Assembly: GCF_001446935.1 (NCBI RefSeq)
Contig: NZ_LKKK01000011.1
Location: 186,001 to 250,000, forward strand
DNA from: Pseudomonas sp. TTU2014-080ASC
GTDB taxonomy: Bacteria; Pseudomonadota; Gammaproteobacteria; Pseudomonadales; Pseudomonadaceae
DNA: 64,000 bases
Reading direction: 5' to 3'
Position numbers and translations under genes: made by a program. This document shows, in pieces, positions 41,664 to 49,983 of the stretch. The number at the start of each line of letters is the position of its first letter. Within the stretch, counting starts at the first letter, position 1. The notes below the pieces were generated by a model that had not been told where the DNA came from, did no database searches, and worked only from the letters and a program-made list of their open reading frames with translations.

Positions 41664-43576
41664 GGACGTTTGCCTGCCGGTTGGCGAATGTCGATCAGGC
41701 CCTGATCGCCAGCGCTATTCGGGTCAAACATCTGATGCGGATCTTGCGGCAGGTGGCTGTCGGTCTTCTTGCCGTTGAGGCGGATCGAGCGCAAGTTGTT
41801 GTATTTCTGTGCGCTGAGAGTGTCGGCATTAACCGTGTCGCGCAGCAATGTCGGGCGCAGGAACACCATCAGATTGGTCTTTTCGGTAACCTCCTTGGTG
41901 CTGCGGAACAGCGTGCCTACCCACGGGATATCTCCCAGCAGCGGCACCTTGCTGACTTGCAGCTTGAAGTTGTCTTTGATCAGCCCGCCGAGCACGATGA
42001 TCTGTCCGTCGTTGGCCAGGATGGTGCTCTTCACCGAGCGCTTGTTGGTGATCAGATCGCTGGTGCTGACGCCCGGTGGTGCCGCTGCAATCTCGGAGCT
42101 TTCCTGTTCAACTTGCAGGCGCAAGAAGTTGCCTTCGTTGATATGCGGCGTGACCTTGAGGTTGATGCCCACATCCTTGCGCTCAACCGTGGTGAACGGG
42201 TTGCTGGCTCCAGCGGTGTCGGTGGTGTAAGAGCCGGTTTGAAACGGCACGTTTTGCCCCACTAGAATTTCTGCTTCTTCATTGTCCAGAGTCAGCAGAC
42301 TTGGGGTCGACAGCAGGTTGTTGTTGGAGTCACTGGACAGCGCCGAAATCAGCGCGCCGAAGTTGCTGCTGCCGATGCCGATCAGGGTGCCGTCCGGCAT
42401 GCTTGGGCGTTTGTCTGAACCCAGGTTTTCCAGCAGGGTGCCGATGGACATACCTGCGCCGTTGAAGTTAGTGATCCCGGCCCACTTGCCATCGGCCCCG
42501 GCCCACTGCACGCCAAGGGCTTCGTTGATGTCGCCACTGACTTCGACAATGGCGGCTTCCACCAGCACTTGGGCGCGGGGTTTATCCAGCTCGTTGATGA
42601 TGCTTTCGAAGGTGGCCAGTTGAGCTGGGGAGGCCATCAGCACCAGGGCGTTTTGGCTTTCATCGGCACTGACCAAAACCTGATTGTCCTGGCCTTGTCC
42701 CTGGCCGTTACGAGTGCCTGATTCCATGCGCTTGCCGATGCCGCTGAGCAGCTCTTCGAGTTTTTTCGCATCGCTGTGGTTGAGGCGGCGCACGCGGGCG
42801 TTTTCCGCCACGTTATTGGGCACGTCGAGGCGCTGAGCCAGCTGCTGCATCTGCTGGCGCAGGGAGGCTGGGCCGACCAGAATCAGGCTGTTGCTGCGGG
42901 TGTCGGCAATCGCCTGCTTGTTCTGTTGCTCGCCCGAACCGCCGCTCAGGCTGTCGTTAAGTGTTTTGGCAATGTCACTGGCCCAGGCATGTTTGAGCTC
43001 CAGAATGTTGTATTCGCGGCCACCGGCTACATCCAGCTGCATCACCAGTTGGCGCACACGCTGGACGTTGTCAGCGCTGTCGGAAATAACCAGTGCGTTG
43101 GAGGTGGTAGACGGTGCCATGTAGGCATCTGCAGCCACCAGCGGGCGCACCGCAGCGGTGATCTCGTTGGCGTTGGCGTTGTGCAGCTCAATCACTTCGG
43201 TTACGAACGCGCCGGCGCTGGCTTTACCCGGCACGTAGGCTTTGGTCTTGGCTTCAGCCACCGGCAGGATCAACACCTTGTCGCCCTGATCCATGGCGGC
43301 GTAACCCTGGCTGCGCAGCACGGTGAGGAACAGTGAATAGATGCCTTTCTGATCCATCGCCGTGTTGGATTGCACGGTGACTTTGCCGCTGAGCTGCGGG
43401 TCCAGAATCATGGTTTTGCCGGTAATCTGGCCGACCTCATTGATCAGGTCGCGCAGCTCGGCGTCCTTCATGTTGAGGGTCCACTGCTGCGGGTGTTCGG
43501 CTTTTTCGGCAGCATTAACAGAGCACAGCAGGGTGCTCAGGGCCAGCAGTGGCCCGGCGATAAATGTTCGTTTCAT
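41660..43576 (-). CDS. gspD: Type II secretion secretin GspD
   Basis: Outer-membrane channel. The 638 residues begin with a signal peptide (MKRTFIAGPLLALSTLLCSVNA), then N0 (LNMKDAELRDLINEVGQITGKTMILDP), three N/KH modules (EVIELHNANANEITAAVRPLVA; ILELKHAWASDIAKTLNDSL; RRLNHSDAKKLEELLSGI) and the C-terminal secretin domain (VEAAIVEVSGDINEALGVQW; VPLLGDIPWVGTLFRS). A short C-terminal tail follows (HLPQDPHQMFDPN). It lies 13 bp after gspC. Confidence 0.97.
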   Translation of the reverse strand: MKRTFIAGPLLALSTLLCSVNAAEKAEHPQQWTLNMKDAELRDLINEVGQITGKTMILDPQLSGKVTVQSNTAMDQKGIYSLFLTVLRSQGYAAMDQGDKVLILPVAEAKTKAYVPGKASAGAFVTEVIELHNANANEITAAVRPLVAADAYMAPSTTSNALVISDSADNVQRVRQLVMQLDVAGGREYNILELKHAWASDIAKTLNDSLSGGSGEQQNKQAIADTRSNSLILVGPASLRQQMQQLAQRLDVPNNVAENARVRRLNHSDAKKLEELLSGIGKRMESGTRNGQGQGQDNQVLVSADESQNALVLMASPAQLATFESIINELDKPRAQVLVEAAIVEVSGDINEALGVQWAGADGKWAGITNFNGAGMSIGTLLENLGSDKRPSMPDGTLIGIGSSNFGALISALSSDSNNNLLSTPSLLTLDNEEAEILVGQNVPFQTGSYTTDTAGASNPFTTVERKDVGINLKVTPHINEGNFLRLQVEQESSEIAAAPPGVSTSDLITNKRSVKSTILANDGQIIVLGGLIKDNFKLQVSKVPLLGDIPWVGTLFRSTKEVTEKTNLMVFLRPTLLRDTVNADTLSAQKYNNLRSIRLNGKKTDSHLPQDPHQMFDPNSAGDQGLIDIRQPAGKRP

Positions 43577-43589
43577 GATGTATGCAAGG

Positions 43590-44111
43590 TCACTGGAAAG
43601 GTTGAAACAGACGCCCGGAAGAGACGTCGGCGGGCTGTTGATCAGGCTCGGAGCTGGGTGTCAGCAGGTTGGAACGGGGTACGTTCAGCGGTAGTGTCTG
43701 TTCGCTGCCCAAGCGTTGGATCAGGACCCGGGAAGCGTCGATCTGGCGCAGCACGCCGCCTCCGGGAAGCGTTTCGCCAATGCGATAAAAACGGCTGCCT
43801 TCAGGGGAGGCGATCAGGGCGCGGGATTGCTCAGCGACACTCGCCTGCAGGATTGCGAGCAGGGTCAGGGGAACCTCAGGAATGCTTTCGCCGGAATCCT
43901 GCGGCATTAGTCCGAATAACTGGGCGATGGCCAGCGGGTCAGGGGTTGCGCGTGGTTCGCTGACAGGTGCAGGCGGGGCAACATTGGCCTCTGTTTGCAG
44001 GCTGTTCAGCTGCTGCCAGGCGTCCAGTCCGAGCCAAGTCAGCCACGCCAGCAGAAGCAGGGCAGTGAGGCCCAGCAGCAGGTTACGCAGATTAAAACCG
44101 GGCACCGTCAC
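43590..44111 (-). CDS. gspC: Type II secretion protein GspC
   Basis: Inner-membrane protein that bridges the platform to the secretin and helps choose substrates. Only 173 residues: one N-terminal membrane helix (LLLGLTALLLLAWLTWLGLDAW), a proline-rich linker, and the HR domain (LTLLAILQASVAEQSRALIASPEGSRFYRIGETLPGGGVLRQIDASRVLIQR). The C-terminal PDZ or coiled-coil domain of longer GspCs is absent, giving a short, PDZ-less form. The ATG overlaps the upstream cytochrome b561 gene by 4 bases, so the secretion genes are coupled to it. Confidence 0.88.
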   Translation of the reverse strand: MTVPGFNLRNLLLGLTALLLLAWLTWLGLDAWQQLNSLQTEANVAPPAPVSEPRATPDPLAIAQLFGLMPQDSGESIPEVPLTLLAILQASVAEQSRALIASPEGSRFYRIGETLPGGGVLRQIDASRVLIQRLGSEQTLPLNVPRSNLLTPSSEPDQQPADVSSGRLFQPFQ

Positions 44112-44614
44112 AGGCTCATGCGCTTGAGGATTTTGTCCCCACAGAGATGGTGGGCGATCACCGCACCGACGTGGCCGACAATCAGCACCGCCATGGCGAT
44201 GCAGGCGTATTTGTGCTGGGTGTTGAAGAACCGGGTGAGTGCCGGGTCCTGCAATGGTTGGGGCAACTGCACCAGACCGAAGATGTTTATCGGGCGGTCC
44301 ATCATCAGCACGCCGGTGATGAGCGTCAGCGCAGTGACAACGTAGAGCATCAGGTGTCCGCTCTTGGCCAACAGGCGCAGGCCACGGTGGCTGTCATCAG
44401 TGTGGTTGCGGCGATCAAGTGCACACAGAATGCGCAGGACAAACAGCGGGATCAGCAGCGTAGTCAACGAGACGTTGATAAAGGCGATAGCACTGCTGAC
44501 ATTGGCGGACAGGCTATACAGGGCGTTGGCGAAGCCGCTCAGGGTTGCCCAGATCATGATCGTGGCAAAGCTCCAGTGCAGCAGCACATGCAGTTTTGAG
44601 TAGTGGCGAGTCAT
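44108..44614 (-). CDS. Cytochrome b561-family membrane di-heme protein
   Basis: 168 residues with four membrane helices. The b561 (YodB/CybB) histidines are present: H9 and H13 in LHVLLHWSFAT, H87 in SGHLMLYVV, and H134, H148 and H155/H156 in the last helix (QHKYACIAMAVLIVGHVGAVIAHH). Such proteins pass electrons from quinol across the inner membrane. The start at 44614 is set by TRHYSKLHVLLHW; a frame to 44671 adds residues with no family match. It lies between an LPMO gene (61 bp upstream) and gspC (ATGA overlap). The place suggests a role in reducing the secreted copper enzyme, by inference only. Confidence 0.9.
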   Translation of the reverse strand: MTRHYSKLHVLLHWSFATIMIWATLSGFANALYSLSANVSSAIAFINVSLTTLLIPLFVLRILCALDRRNHTDDSHRGLRLLAKSGHLMLYVVTALTLITGVLMMDRPINIFGLVQLPQPLQDPALTRFFNTQHKYACIAMAVLIVGHVGAVIAHHLCGDKILKRMSL

Positions 44615-44633
44615 AGCAATACCGGACAGAAAG

Positions 44634-44658
44634 GGCATGGCACACGAGGTGCCATGCC
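44634..44658 (-). terminator. Stem-loop after the LPMO gene (weak terminator or stabiliser)
   Basis: GGCATGGCAC / GTGCCATGCC, a perfect 10-bp stem with a 5-base loop, 16 bases past the LPMO stop. On the minus strand it is followed by CTTTCTGTCC, a poor T-tract. It probably lets some transcription through into the cytochrome and T2SS genes while protecting the LPMO mRNA. Confidence 0.6.
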
Positions 44659-44674
44659 AAGGGGAGGGCAAGGG

Positions 44675-46219
44675 TTACTTACGTTCCCAGGCCATGTCCC
44701 AGGAGTGACCGACGCCGGGCTCGAAGGCGTTGGCGCCTTCTTTCCACTGCACGCAGTAGCCGCTGTATGGGAACGGCTTGCACTGGTAGCGTTGGCCATC
44801 TTTGGGCTGCAGAACCACGGTGCCGGCGATGTAACTGCTCAGGCCTTCCGGGAACACATGGTCGTACTCGCTAGTGCTGCCGCCGTTGCCGCCACCCGTG
44901 TTACCGCCGGTGTTGGTTTCTTCTTTCAGTTTGAAGCGCTGGCTCTGTTGCAGAACTTCGTCGTTCTTGCCAGTGGCCACGACCGTCAGGTCGAAGTCCC
45001 CGGGCTGCTGACCTTTGATGGCCATGGAGAAGTGCGGGGAGTTGCCAGCGGGTGCCTGTTGGTAAGCCACGGCTTCATTGTTCTTGTTAAACACCGTGGC
45101 TTTGATGGTGTACTCACCGCCTTTGGCAATGGCGGTGAAGTGAATGTCAGCCTGACCGTTTTTAATCAGGTACTCAGGTTGCAAGCCGCTGATGCTCAGT
45201 TCGCCCGGTTTGGCTGCTTGTTGTTTTTCAATGATCACGTTGGTGATGTTGCTGCCTTTTTTCACCACGATGTCGTTAATGCCGTAGTTCGGCACAACCT
45301 GATCCTGGCTGTTGACCAGACCCATCAGGTAGCCCTTGTTGGCAGCATTGACCTTCCTGGCCAGCTCAAAGGGCCAGATGTCAGCCTTGGCCAGATCAGC
45401 GTTACTGATGTCTAGGGTGATCTGCTTGGTCTGGTCTTCGTTTTTGGCGTTGAATACGCGGGTTTTGACCTTATCGCCGATGCTCAGGGCTTCCGGTTGG
45501 ACACTGCCGACGTTGGTCCAGGTAGAGGGCGCTACGCTGTCATTTTTGATGTCCAGATCGATCACTTGATAGAAAGTGGCATCGGTGTCGTGGACTTTCC
45601 AGGTGGCCAGCAGGACATGGTAGCCGCTGCGATCAGCCGGGATATTCAGTTTGTGGTGTGTTCTCTGGCCGGATTCAACCGGAGCGTTCAGAGACGGCCA
45701 CGGCTCATCCAGAAGAGGTTTGAGCTCGAAGGAGTCACGGGTCAGCGGCTGGTTCGGGTTCCAGTCTTTCTTGGTGATATAGAACTGCCAGTAGCGTGTG
45801 GAGTGTGCGGCGCGATACAGCCAGGTGATGTCCAGTGGGCCTGGTTTGACTACGTTCTTGGCCCAGCGCGTTGCGGTTTGCTCATTCAGGGCGGAGAACT
45901 GAGGCAGACCGCCCGCAGGGATGGTGCCATCTGCCGGGCCGCACTTGGTGAAGTCGCCAGTGCAGGCCTGGCTGTTGCTTGGGAAGTGGGACAGTGAGCC
46001 ATCCGGGCGACCGATGTATTCCACGCTCTGCGGCTCGTACTCGACCGGGCCGCAATTTGTGTTCGCCTGGCCACCTTCAGAGTGGCACATGAATGAGCGG
46101 GATTTTGGTGATTCGACAAAACCGTGGGCGCTGGCTTGCTGACAGGTCAGTGCGGCAGCGCTAATGGCCAGAACCATCGGCAGTTTCAGAAATGACTTGG
46201 CGTGGGTTGCGTTAAGCAT
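44675..46219 (-). CDS. gbpA: Secreted AA10 lytic polysaccharide monooxygenase (GbpA-like, chitin-binding)
   Basis: Copper enzyme that oxidatively cleaves chitin or cellulose chains. The 514 residues start with a signal peptide ending QQASA, so the mature protein begins with His32, first ligand of the histidine brace. The second ligand is His139 in LYRAAHSTRYWQF and the axial aromatic is Phe216 in HDTDATFYQVIDLD. The AA10 domain (32-227) is followed by two GbpA-type domains (about 230-435), a Gly/Asn/Thr linker (NTGGNTGGGNGGS) and a C-terminal carbohydrate-binding module (about 450-514) with Trp residues in YCVQWKEG and HSWDMAW. First gene of the LPMO-b561-T2SS unit; very likely a T2SS substrate. 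Confidence 0.94.
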   Translation of the reverse strand: MLNATHAKSFLKLPMVLAISAAALTCQQASAHGFVESPKSRSFMCHSEGGQANTNCGPVEYEPQSVEYIGRPDGSLSHFPSNSQACTGDFTKCGPADGTIPAGGLPQFSALNEQTATRWAKNVVKPGPLDITWLYRAAHSTRYWQFYITKKDWNPNQPLTRDSFELKPLLDEPWPSLNAPVESGQRTHHKLNIPADRSGYHVLLATWKVHDTDATFYQVIDLDIKNDSVAPSTWTNVGSVQPEALSIGDKVKTRVFNAKNEDQTKQITLDISNADLAKADIWPFELARKVNAANKGYLMGLVNSQDQVVPNYGINDIVVKKGSNITNVIIEKQQAAKPGELSISGLQPEYLIKNGQADIHFTAIAKGGEYTIKATVFNKNNEAVAYQQAPAGNSPHFSMAIKGQQPGDFDLTVVATGKNDEVLQQSQRFKLKEETNTGGNTGGGNGGSTSEYDHVFPEGLSSYIAGTVVLQPKDGQRYQCKPFPYSGYCVQWKEGANAFEPGVGHSWDMAWERK

Positions 46220-46253
46220 TTAATAGGCCTTGAAGTGTGTTGTTTGAGACACA

Positions 46254-46306
46254 CCCCGAAAGCATTGGGTAGAAGGGATTCGAGCACCTGCCCGATGCTT
46301 TCGGGG
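46254..46306. promoter_or_regulatory. 12-bp inverted repeat upstream of the LPMO gene
   Basis: CCCCGAAAGCAT (46254-46265) and ATGCTTTCGGGG (46295-46306), perfect arms 29 bases apart, with extra pairing TGGG/CCCG inside. It sits 35-87 bp upstream of the gbpA ATG and past the end of the kinase gene. There is no T-tract, so it is more likely an operator or structured leader than a terminator. Confidence 0.5.
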
Positions 46307-46375
46307 AACACTGCCAAGGCTACGGATCACATCAGAATCGCCCCATTGGACGAGTACGAGAGTTGGTGCAGGGCA

Positions 46376-49300
46376 TCAACCGAAAAGGCCAGCAAGCTCC
46401 TTTTCTGCTTCGGTCAGCAGACGCTGCAACACATCTGTCAGCCTGGCTTGTGCCTGGTCAATCGCCTCAGGTGCCTGTTCCCGGCTTTGCTCAAGGGCAT
46501 GGCAGGCCGCAGCCAGCTCGAAGGAATCGATCATGCAGGCCAGGCCGGACAGACGATGGCTCACATCCTTGATCGACTTCGGCATGCGGGCCAGGTCCTG
46601 AGTCTGTAAGGCCTGCCAGTCTGCGCGAAGATTACTGACCACCTCGCTGAGGACGCGTTGGCGCAGCGCTGGGCAATCGGGCTGTGTTTCAAGAATGTGA
46701 TCGAGGTTGTAAAGACGCTCTTCAGGCTCATCAGCGGCCAGCCTGTTTAGAGCTTCATGCAGGCGGGCCAGGGTAACGGGCTTGATCATCAGATCGTCCA
46801 TACCGGCCTCGTGGCACAGCTCCATTTCGTTGCTCAGGGCACTGGCGGTGTAGCCGATGATCAAGCGCGGCTCTGTGCCGGTACTGCGCTCCCGTTCGCG
46901 CACGGCGCGGGTCAGGGCATAGCCGTCCATACCGGGCATGTTGCAGTCACTGATCAGCACGTTGTAGTTGTCTTCCTGCAACGCTTGCAGGGCCTGTTGA
47001 CCGCTGATGACGTGGCGGGAACGGTGGCCCAAACGGGTCAGTTGCAGGCTCAGCACCAAGCCATTGGTAGACACGTCATCCACCACCAGCACATTGAGCG
47101 TACGCGTACGCGACAGCTCAGTCGCTGCCTGCGCACAGCCAGGCTCCGTGGTGAGCTGCCAGTTCAGCGGCAGTTCCACATGCACGTTACAGCCTGCGCC
47201 GGGAGCACTCTCCAGCCAGATGCGCCCGCCCATAAGCTCTGTCAGTTGTTTGCAGATGGTCAGCCCCAGCCCGGAACCGCCGTAGCAATGCACGGTTTGC
47301 GCAGTGGCCTGACGATAAGGCTCGAAAATCTGTGGCTGTAAATCCGGCGGAATACCGATACCGCTATCACAGATGCTCAGGCGCAGCAGGCTGGAGCCTT
47401 CGGCGAGCGTGGTTTCCTGCACCTGCAACTGCACAAAGCCGTGCTCGGTAAAACGCAGGGCATTGTTCAGCAGGTTGTGGATGATCTGTTGCAGACGCAG
47501 CGCATCGACCCAATAAAAGCGCTGCGTATCGGCTTGGAAATCCAGGCTCAGCTCCAGCTGTTTTTCCAGCGCCTGTGCACTGAAAAGCCCCAGGCTGTTG
47601 CGCAGCAGCACCTCAAGGGCGGTGAGCTGTGGGGCGAGCTGCATTTGCCCGCTCTCGATTTTGTCCAGATCAAGAATATTGCCGATCAGATTGATCATCG
47701 CGGTTGCGGACTGCTGAGCAATACGCAGGTTGCTCGAAGTGTTTTTGCGGTCACTGGTCTCCAGCTCCAGTAGCCCCACCAGCGCGTTGAGTGGGGTGCG
47801 CAGCTCGTGGCTCATTGCAGCCAGGAACTCGCTCTTGGCGGCACTGGCCGCCTGGGCTTCCAGCTTGGCCTCGCGCAGTTCGATCTCCAGCTGTTTACGC
47901 TCGGTAATATCCAGCCAACCGCCGAGAGAGCCCTGCAACTTGCCGCGTGCGTTGTAAAAGGGCACCAGCCACAGATACAGATAATGCTCTTCGCCACGAA
48001 TGGTCAGGCTGGTGTCGAGAAAACGCGGTTGGTGGTCGATCAACAGCTGCTGGTGTTCGCTTTCCAGGGTGTTTGCCATTGCGCTGGGCATGCAGCTTTG
48101 CTCGCTGGGCAGAAAGCCCTCGGCGATTTCCTGGGAGATCGAGAAAAACTCCTCGTAAGCCCGGTTGCAGGCGTTCAGGCGGCCATACAGGTCACTGACA
48201 TACAGCGGCGTGGGCAGGCCGTTGAACAGGGAAAACTGAAAGGCCAGTTTGTCCTGCAACAGGTTCTGCGCAGCGACGCGCTTACGCACCTGAATCTGCA
48301 AACGCCAGTTCCACAACATCGACAAGGCAAACACCAGCAGCACCGCAAGGCCAACCTGCCAGGCCTTCTCCGCGATCCACTTCCACAGCGTATTGCCGGG
48401 ATTTTCGGCGATCACCTGAATATCGCTCTGCGGGTTACGCGACATGGCATCCAGCAGCTTATTGATGATGCTCCGCAGCTCCTTGGACTGGGGCGCGACC
48501 ACAAAGCGGTGGGGCGTTGGTGAGGCTTTGATCGACAGGCCATATTGCAGGCCGGTCTCCGGTTGCTTATCGCTGGAAGAGGTACTGACCAGCGTGGCAT
48601 CGACCTGGCGATTGAGGATCAGGTTGACCGAGTGGCGGAAGTTTTCCGTACCGATCAGGCGGATGCCGGGATAGCGCTGGCGCAGTTGCTGATACAACGG
48701 ATGATCGCGGGACAGCGCCAACCTGCGGCCCTCCATCGCCTCCAGTGAACTGGGTGAGCTATCACCTTCGCGGATCAGAAAGGTCCAGCTGCGAGTGCCG
48801 TAGGCCATGGTAAACAGCCCGTCCTTGTCACTGATGCCCTGAGTGCGGCTGATCAGATCGGCTGAGCCGTTGTTCAGGCGTATCAAGTCTTCTTCGGCGG
48901 ACTGGCTGGCCACAATGTTGATCTTCAGCCCATACATCTTCTCCAGCAGTTCCAGCAACCTGATGCTCAACCCGTCCCAATAAGGCTTGCCCTGAGTGCG
49001 GTACAGATAGGCCGGCGTATCCGTCGCCAGCACAGTGATCTGCGGGTGCTGCTGCAACCACTTTTGTTCGGCCGGATTGAGAAAGTACGCATCGGCATAC
49101 AGGTAGGGATACTGGCCATGGCTGGCCTGGTTATTGATCCGGTTCTTTTCACTGTCTGGCATCCGCCGCAGAGCGTGGTTAATCAGCGCCAGCAGCGTTG
49201 TTTCGTTATCGCGCACGGCAAAGGAAAAACCGGTTGCAGGCAACAGCGCAGCGAATTTGTTCTGCAGCATCAGATCGGTGCGTTCATGCAAATACAGATT

Positions 49301-49960
49301 GGCGCGAAACTGATCGGCGATAAACGCATCCGCTTTGCCGCTTGCCAGCAGCTCAAATGCCAGGGCAGTGTCGCTGACCAAGCTGACTCTGGCCTTGGGA
49401 TAAGCCGTTTGCACACTCTGCGCAGACAGGTATTCATCCAGCGCCAGAATCTGCATATCGCTGAGGTCCAGCGGCTGCGACTGATCGTCTACACGTCCGA
49501 TCACAATAGGTCGGGTCGGCAAGTAAGGTTCCGACAGCCTCAGTTGCGGATTCTGTTTTTCAAAGCCGGTGGCGCGGGTCAGCAGGTCGACTTTATTGGC
49601 GATCAGCGCATCAACGCCGGCCTGCGGCGAAGCCACCTCAACGAACTCAAGGTTCAGATCAAGGTAGCGGCTGATTTGCTTCAGGTAATCGTCAGAGATG
49701 CTATTCAGCACCCGGTTTTCGGCGCGTTCCTGCTCCCGCCCCGAAGGTTGGATACGGGCCACCCGCAGCGTCTGGCTGGGCAGGCTGTTGCGCATGTTCA
49801 GCAGATGGTTAAGCGAAGGCAAAGGCGCGGGTACCTGAGACGCCGCATCGGAATTAGCTTGGCTCAGCGGTGCCAGACCGATGAGCAAAAGCAGCGCAAA
49901 CACCCGCGCAAAGCAGGCCATTCCCCGGCGCATAAACGGGGCTGAGGTACACAGCATCAT
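46376..49960 (-). CDS. BvgS/EvgS-type hybrid sensor histidine kinase
   Basis: A 1194-residue phosphorelay sensor. Layout: signal/anchor (about 12-35), two periplasmic solute-binding (Venus-flytrap) domains (about 64-285 and 300-540), a membrane helix (VGLAVLLVFALSMLWNW, about 550), a PAS domain (about 590-705), HisKA with His718 in AAMSHELRTPLNALV, HATPase (GGSGLGLTICKQL), a receiver with Asp1005 in ISDCNMPGMDGYAL, and an HPt domain with His1135 in DVSHRLSGLACM. All phosphorelay residues are present. It lies 23 bp after its LuxR-type regulator and directly upstream of the LPMO/T2SS unit. The ligand is unknown; RocS1/PvrS-type kinases share this plan. Confidence 0.93.
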   Translation of the reverse strand: MMLCTSAPFMRRGMACFARVFALLLLIGLAPLSQANSDAASQVPAPLPSLNHLLNMRNSLPSQTLRVARIQPSGREQERAENRVLNSISDDYLKQISRYLDLNLEFVEVASPQAGVDALIANKVDLLTRATGFEKQNPQLRLSEPYLPTRPIVIGRVDDQSQPLDLSDMQILALDEYLSAQSVQTAYPKARVSLVSDTALAFELLASGKADAFIADQFRANLYLHERTDLMLQNKFAALLPATGFSFAVRDNETTLLALINHALRRMPDSEKNRINNQASHGQYPYLYADAYFLNPAEQKWLQQHPQITVLATDTPAYLYRTQGKPYWDGLSIRLLELLEKMYGLKINIVASQSAEEDLIRLNNGSADLISRTQGISDKDGLFTMAYGTRSWTFLIREGDSSPSSLEAMEGRRLALSRDHPLYQQLRQRYPGIRLIGTENFRHSVNLILNRQVDATLVSTSSSDKQPETGLQYGLSIKASPTPHRFVVAPQSKELRSIINKLLDAMSRNPQSDIQVIAENPGNTLWKWIAEKAWQVGLAVLLVFALSMLWNWRLQIQVRKRVAAQNLLQDKLAFQFSLFNGLPTPLYVSDLYGRLNACNRAYEEFFSISQEIAEGFLPSEQSCMPSAMANTLESEHQQLLIDHQPRFLDTSLTIRGEEHYLYLWLVPFYNARGKLQGSLGGWLDITERKQLEIELREAKLEAQAASAAKSEFLAAMSHELRTPLNALVGLLELETSDRKNTSSNLRIAQQSATAMINLIGNILDLDKIESGQMQLAPQLTALEVLLRNSLGLFSAQALEKQLELSLDFQADTQRFYWVDALRLQQIIHNLLNNALRFTEHGFVQLQVQETTLAEGSSLLRLSICDSGIGIPPDLQPQIFEPYRQATAQTVHCYGGSGLGLTICKQLTELMGGRIWLESAPGAGCNVHVELPLNWQLTTEPGCAQAATELSRTRTLNVLVVDDVSTNGLVLSLQLTRLGHRSRHVISGQQALQALQEDNYNVLISDCNMPGMDGYALTRAVRERERSTGTEPRLIIGYTASALSNEMELCHEAGMDDLMIKPVTLARLHEALNRLAADEPEERLYNLDHILETQPDCPALRQRVLSEVVSNLRADWQALQTQDLARMPKSIKDVSHRLSGLACMIDSFELAAACHALEQSREQAPEAIDQAQARLTDVLQRLLTEAEKELAGLFG

Positions 49961-49983
49961 TGGCTCCGGGAGGAGGATAGCGG

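Noticed and set aside
44108..44671. Longer start for the cytochrome b561 at 44671
   Set aside because: The extra residues overlap the gbpA-proximal hairpin and have no family similarity; the 44614 start matches the b561 N-terminus.
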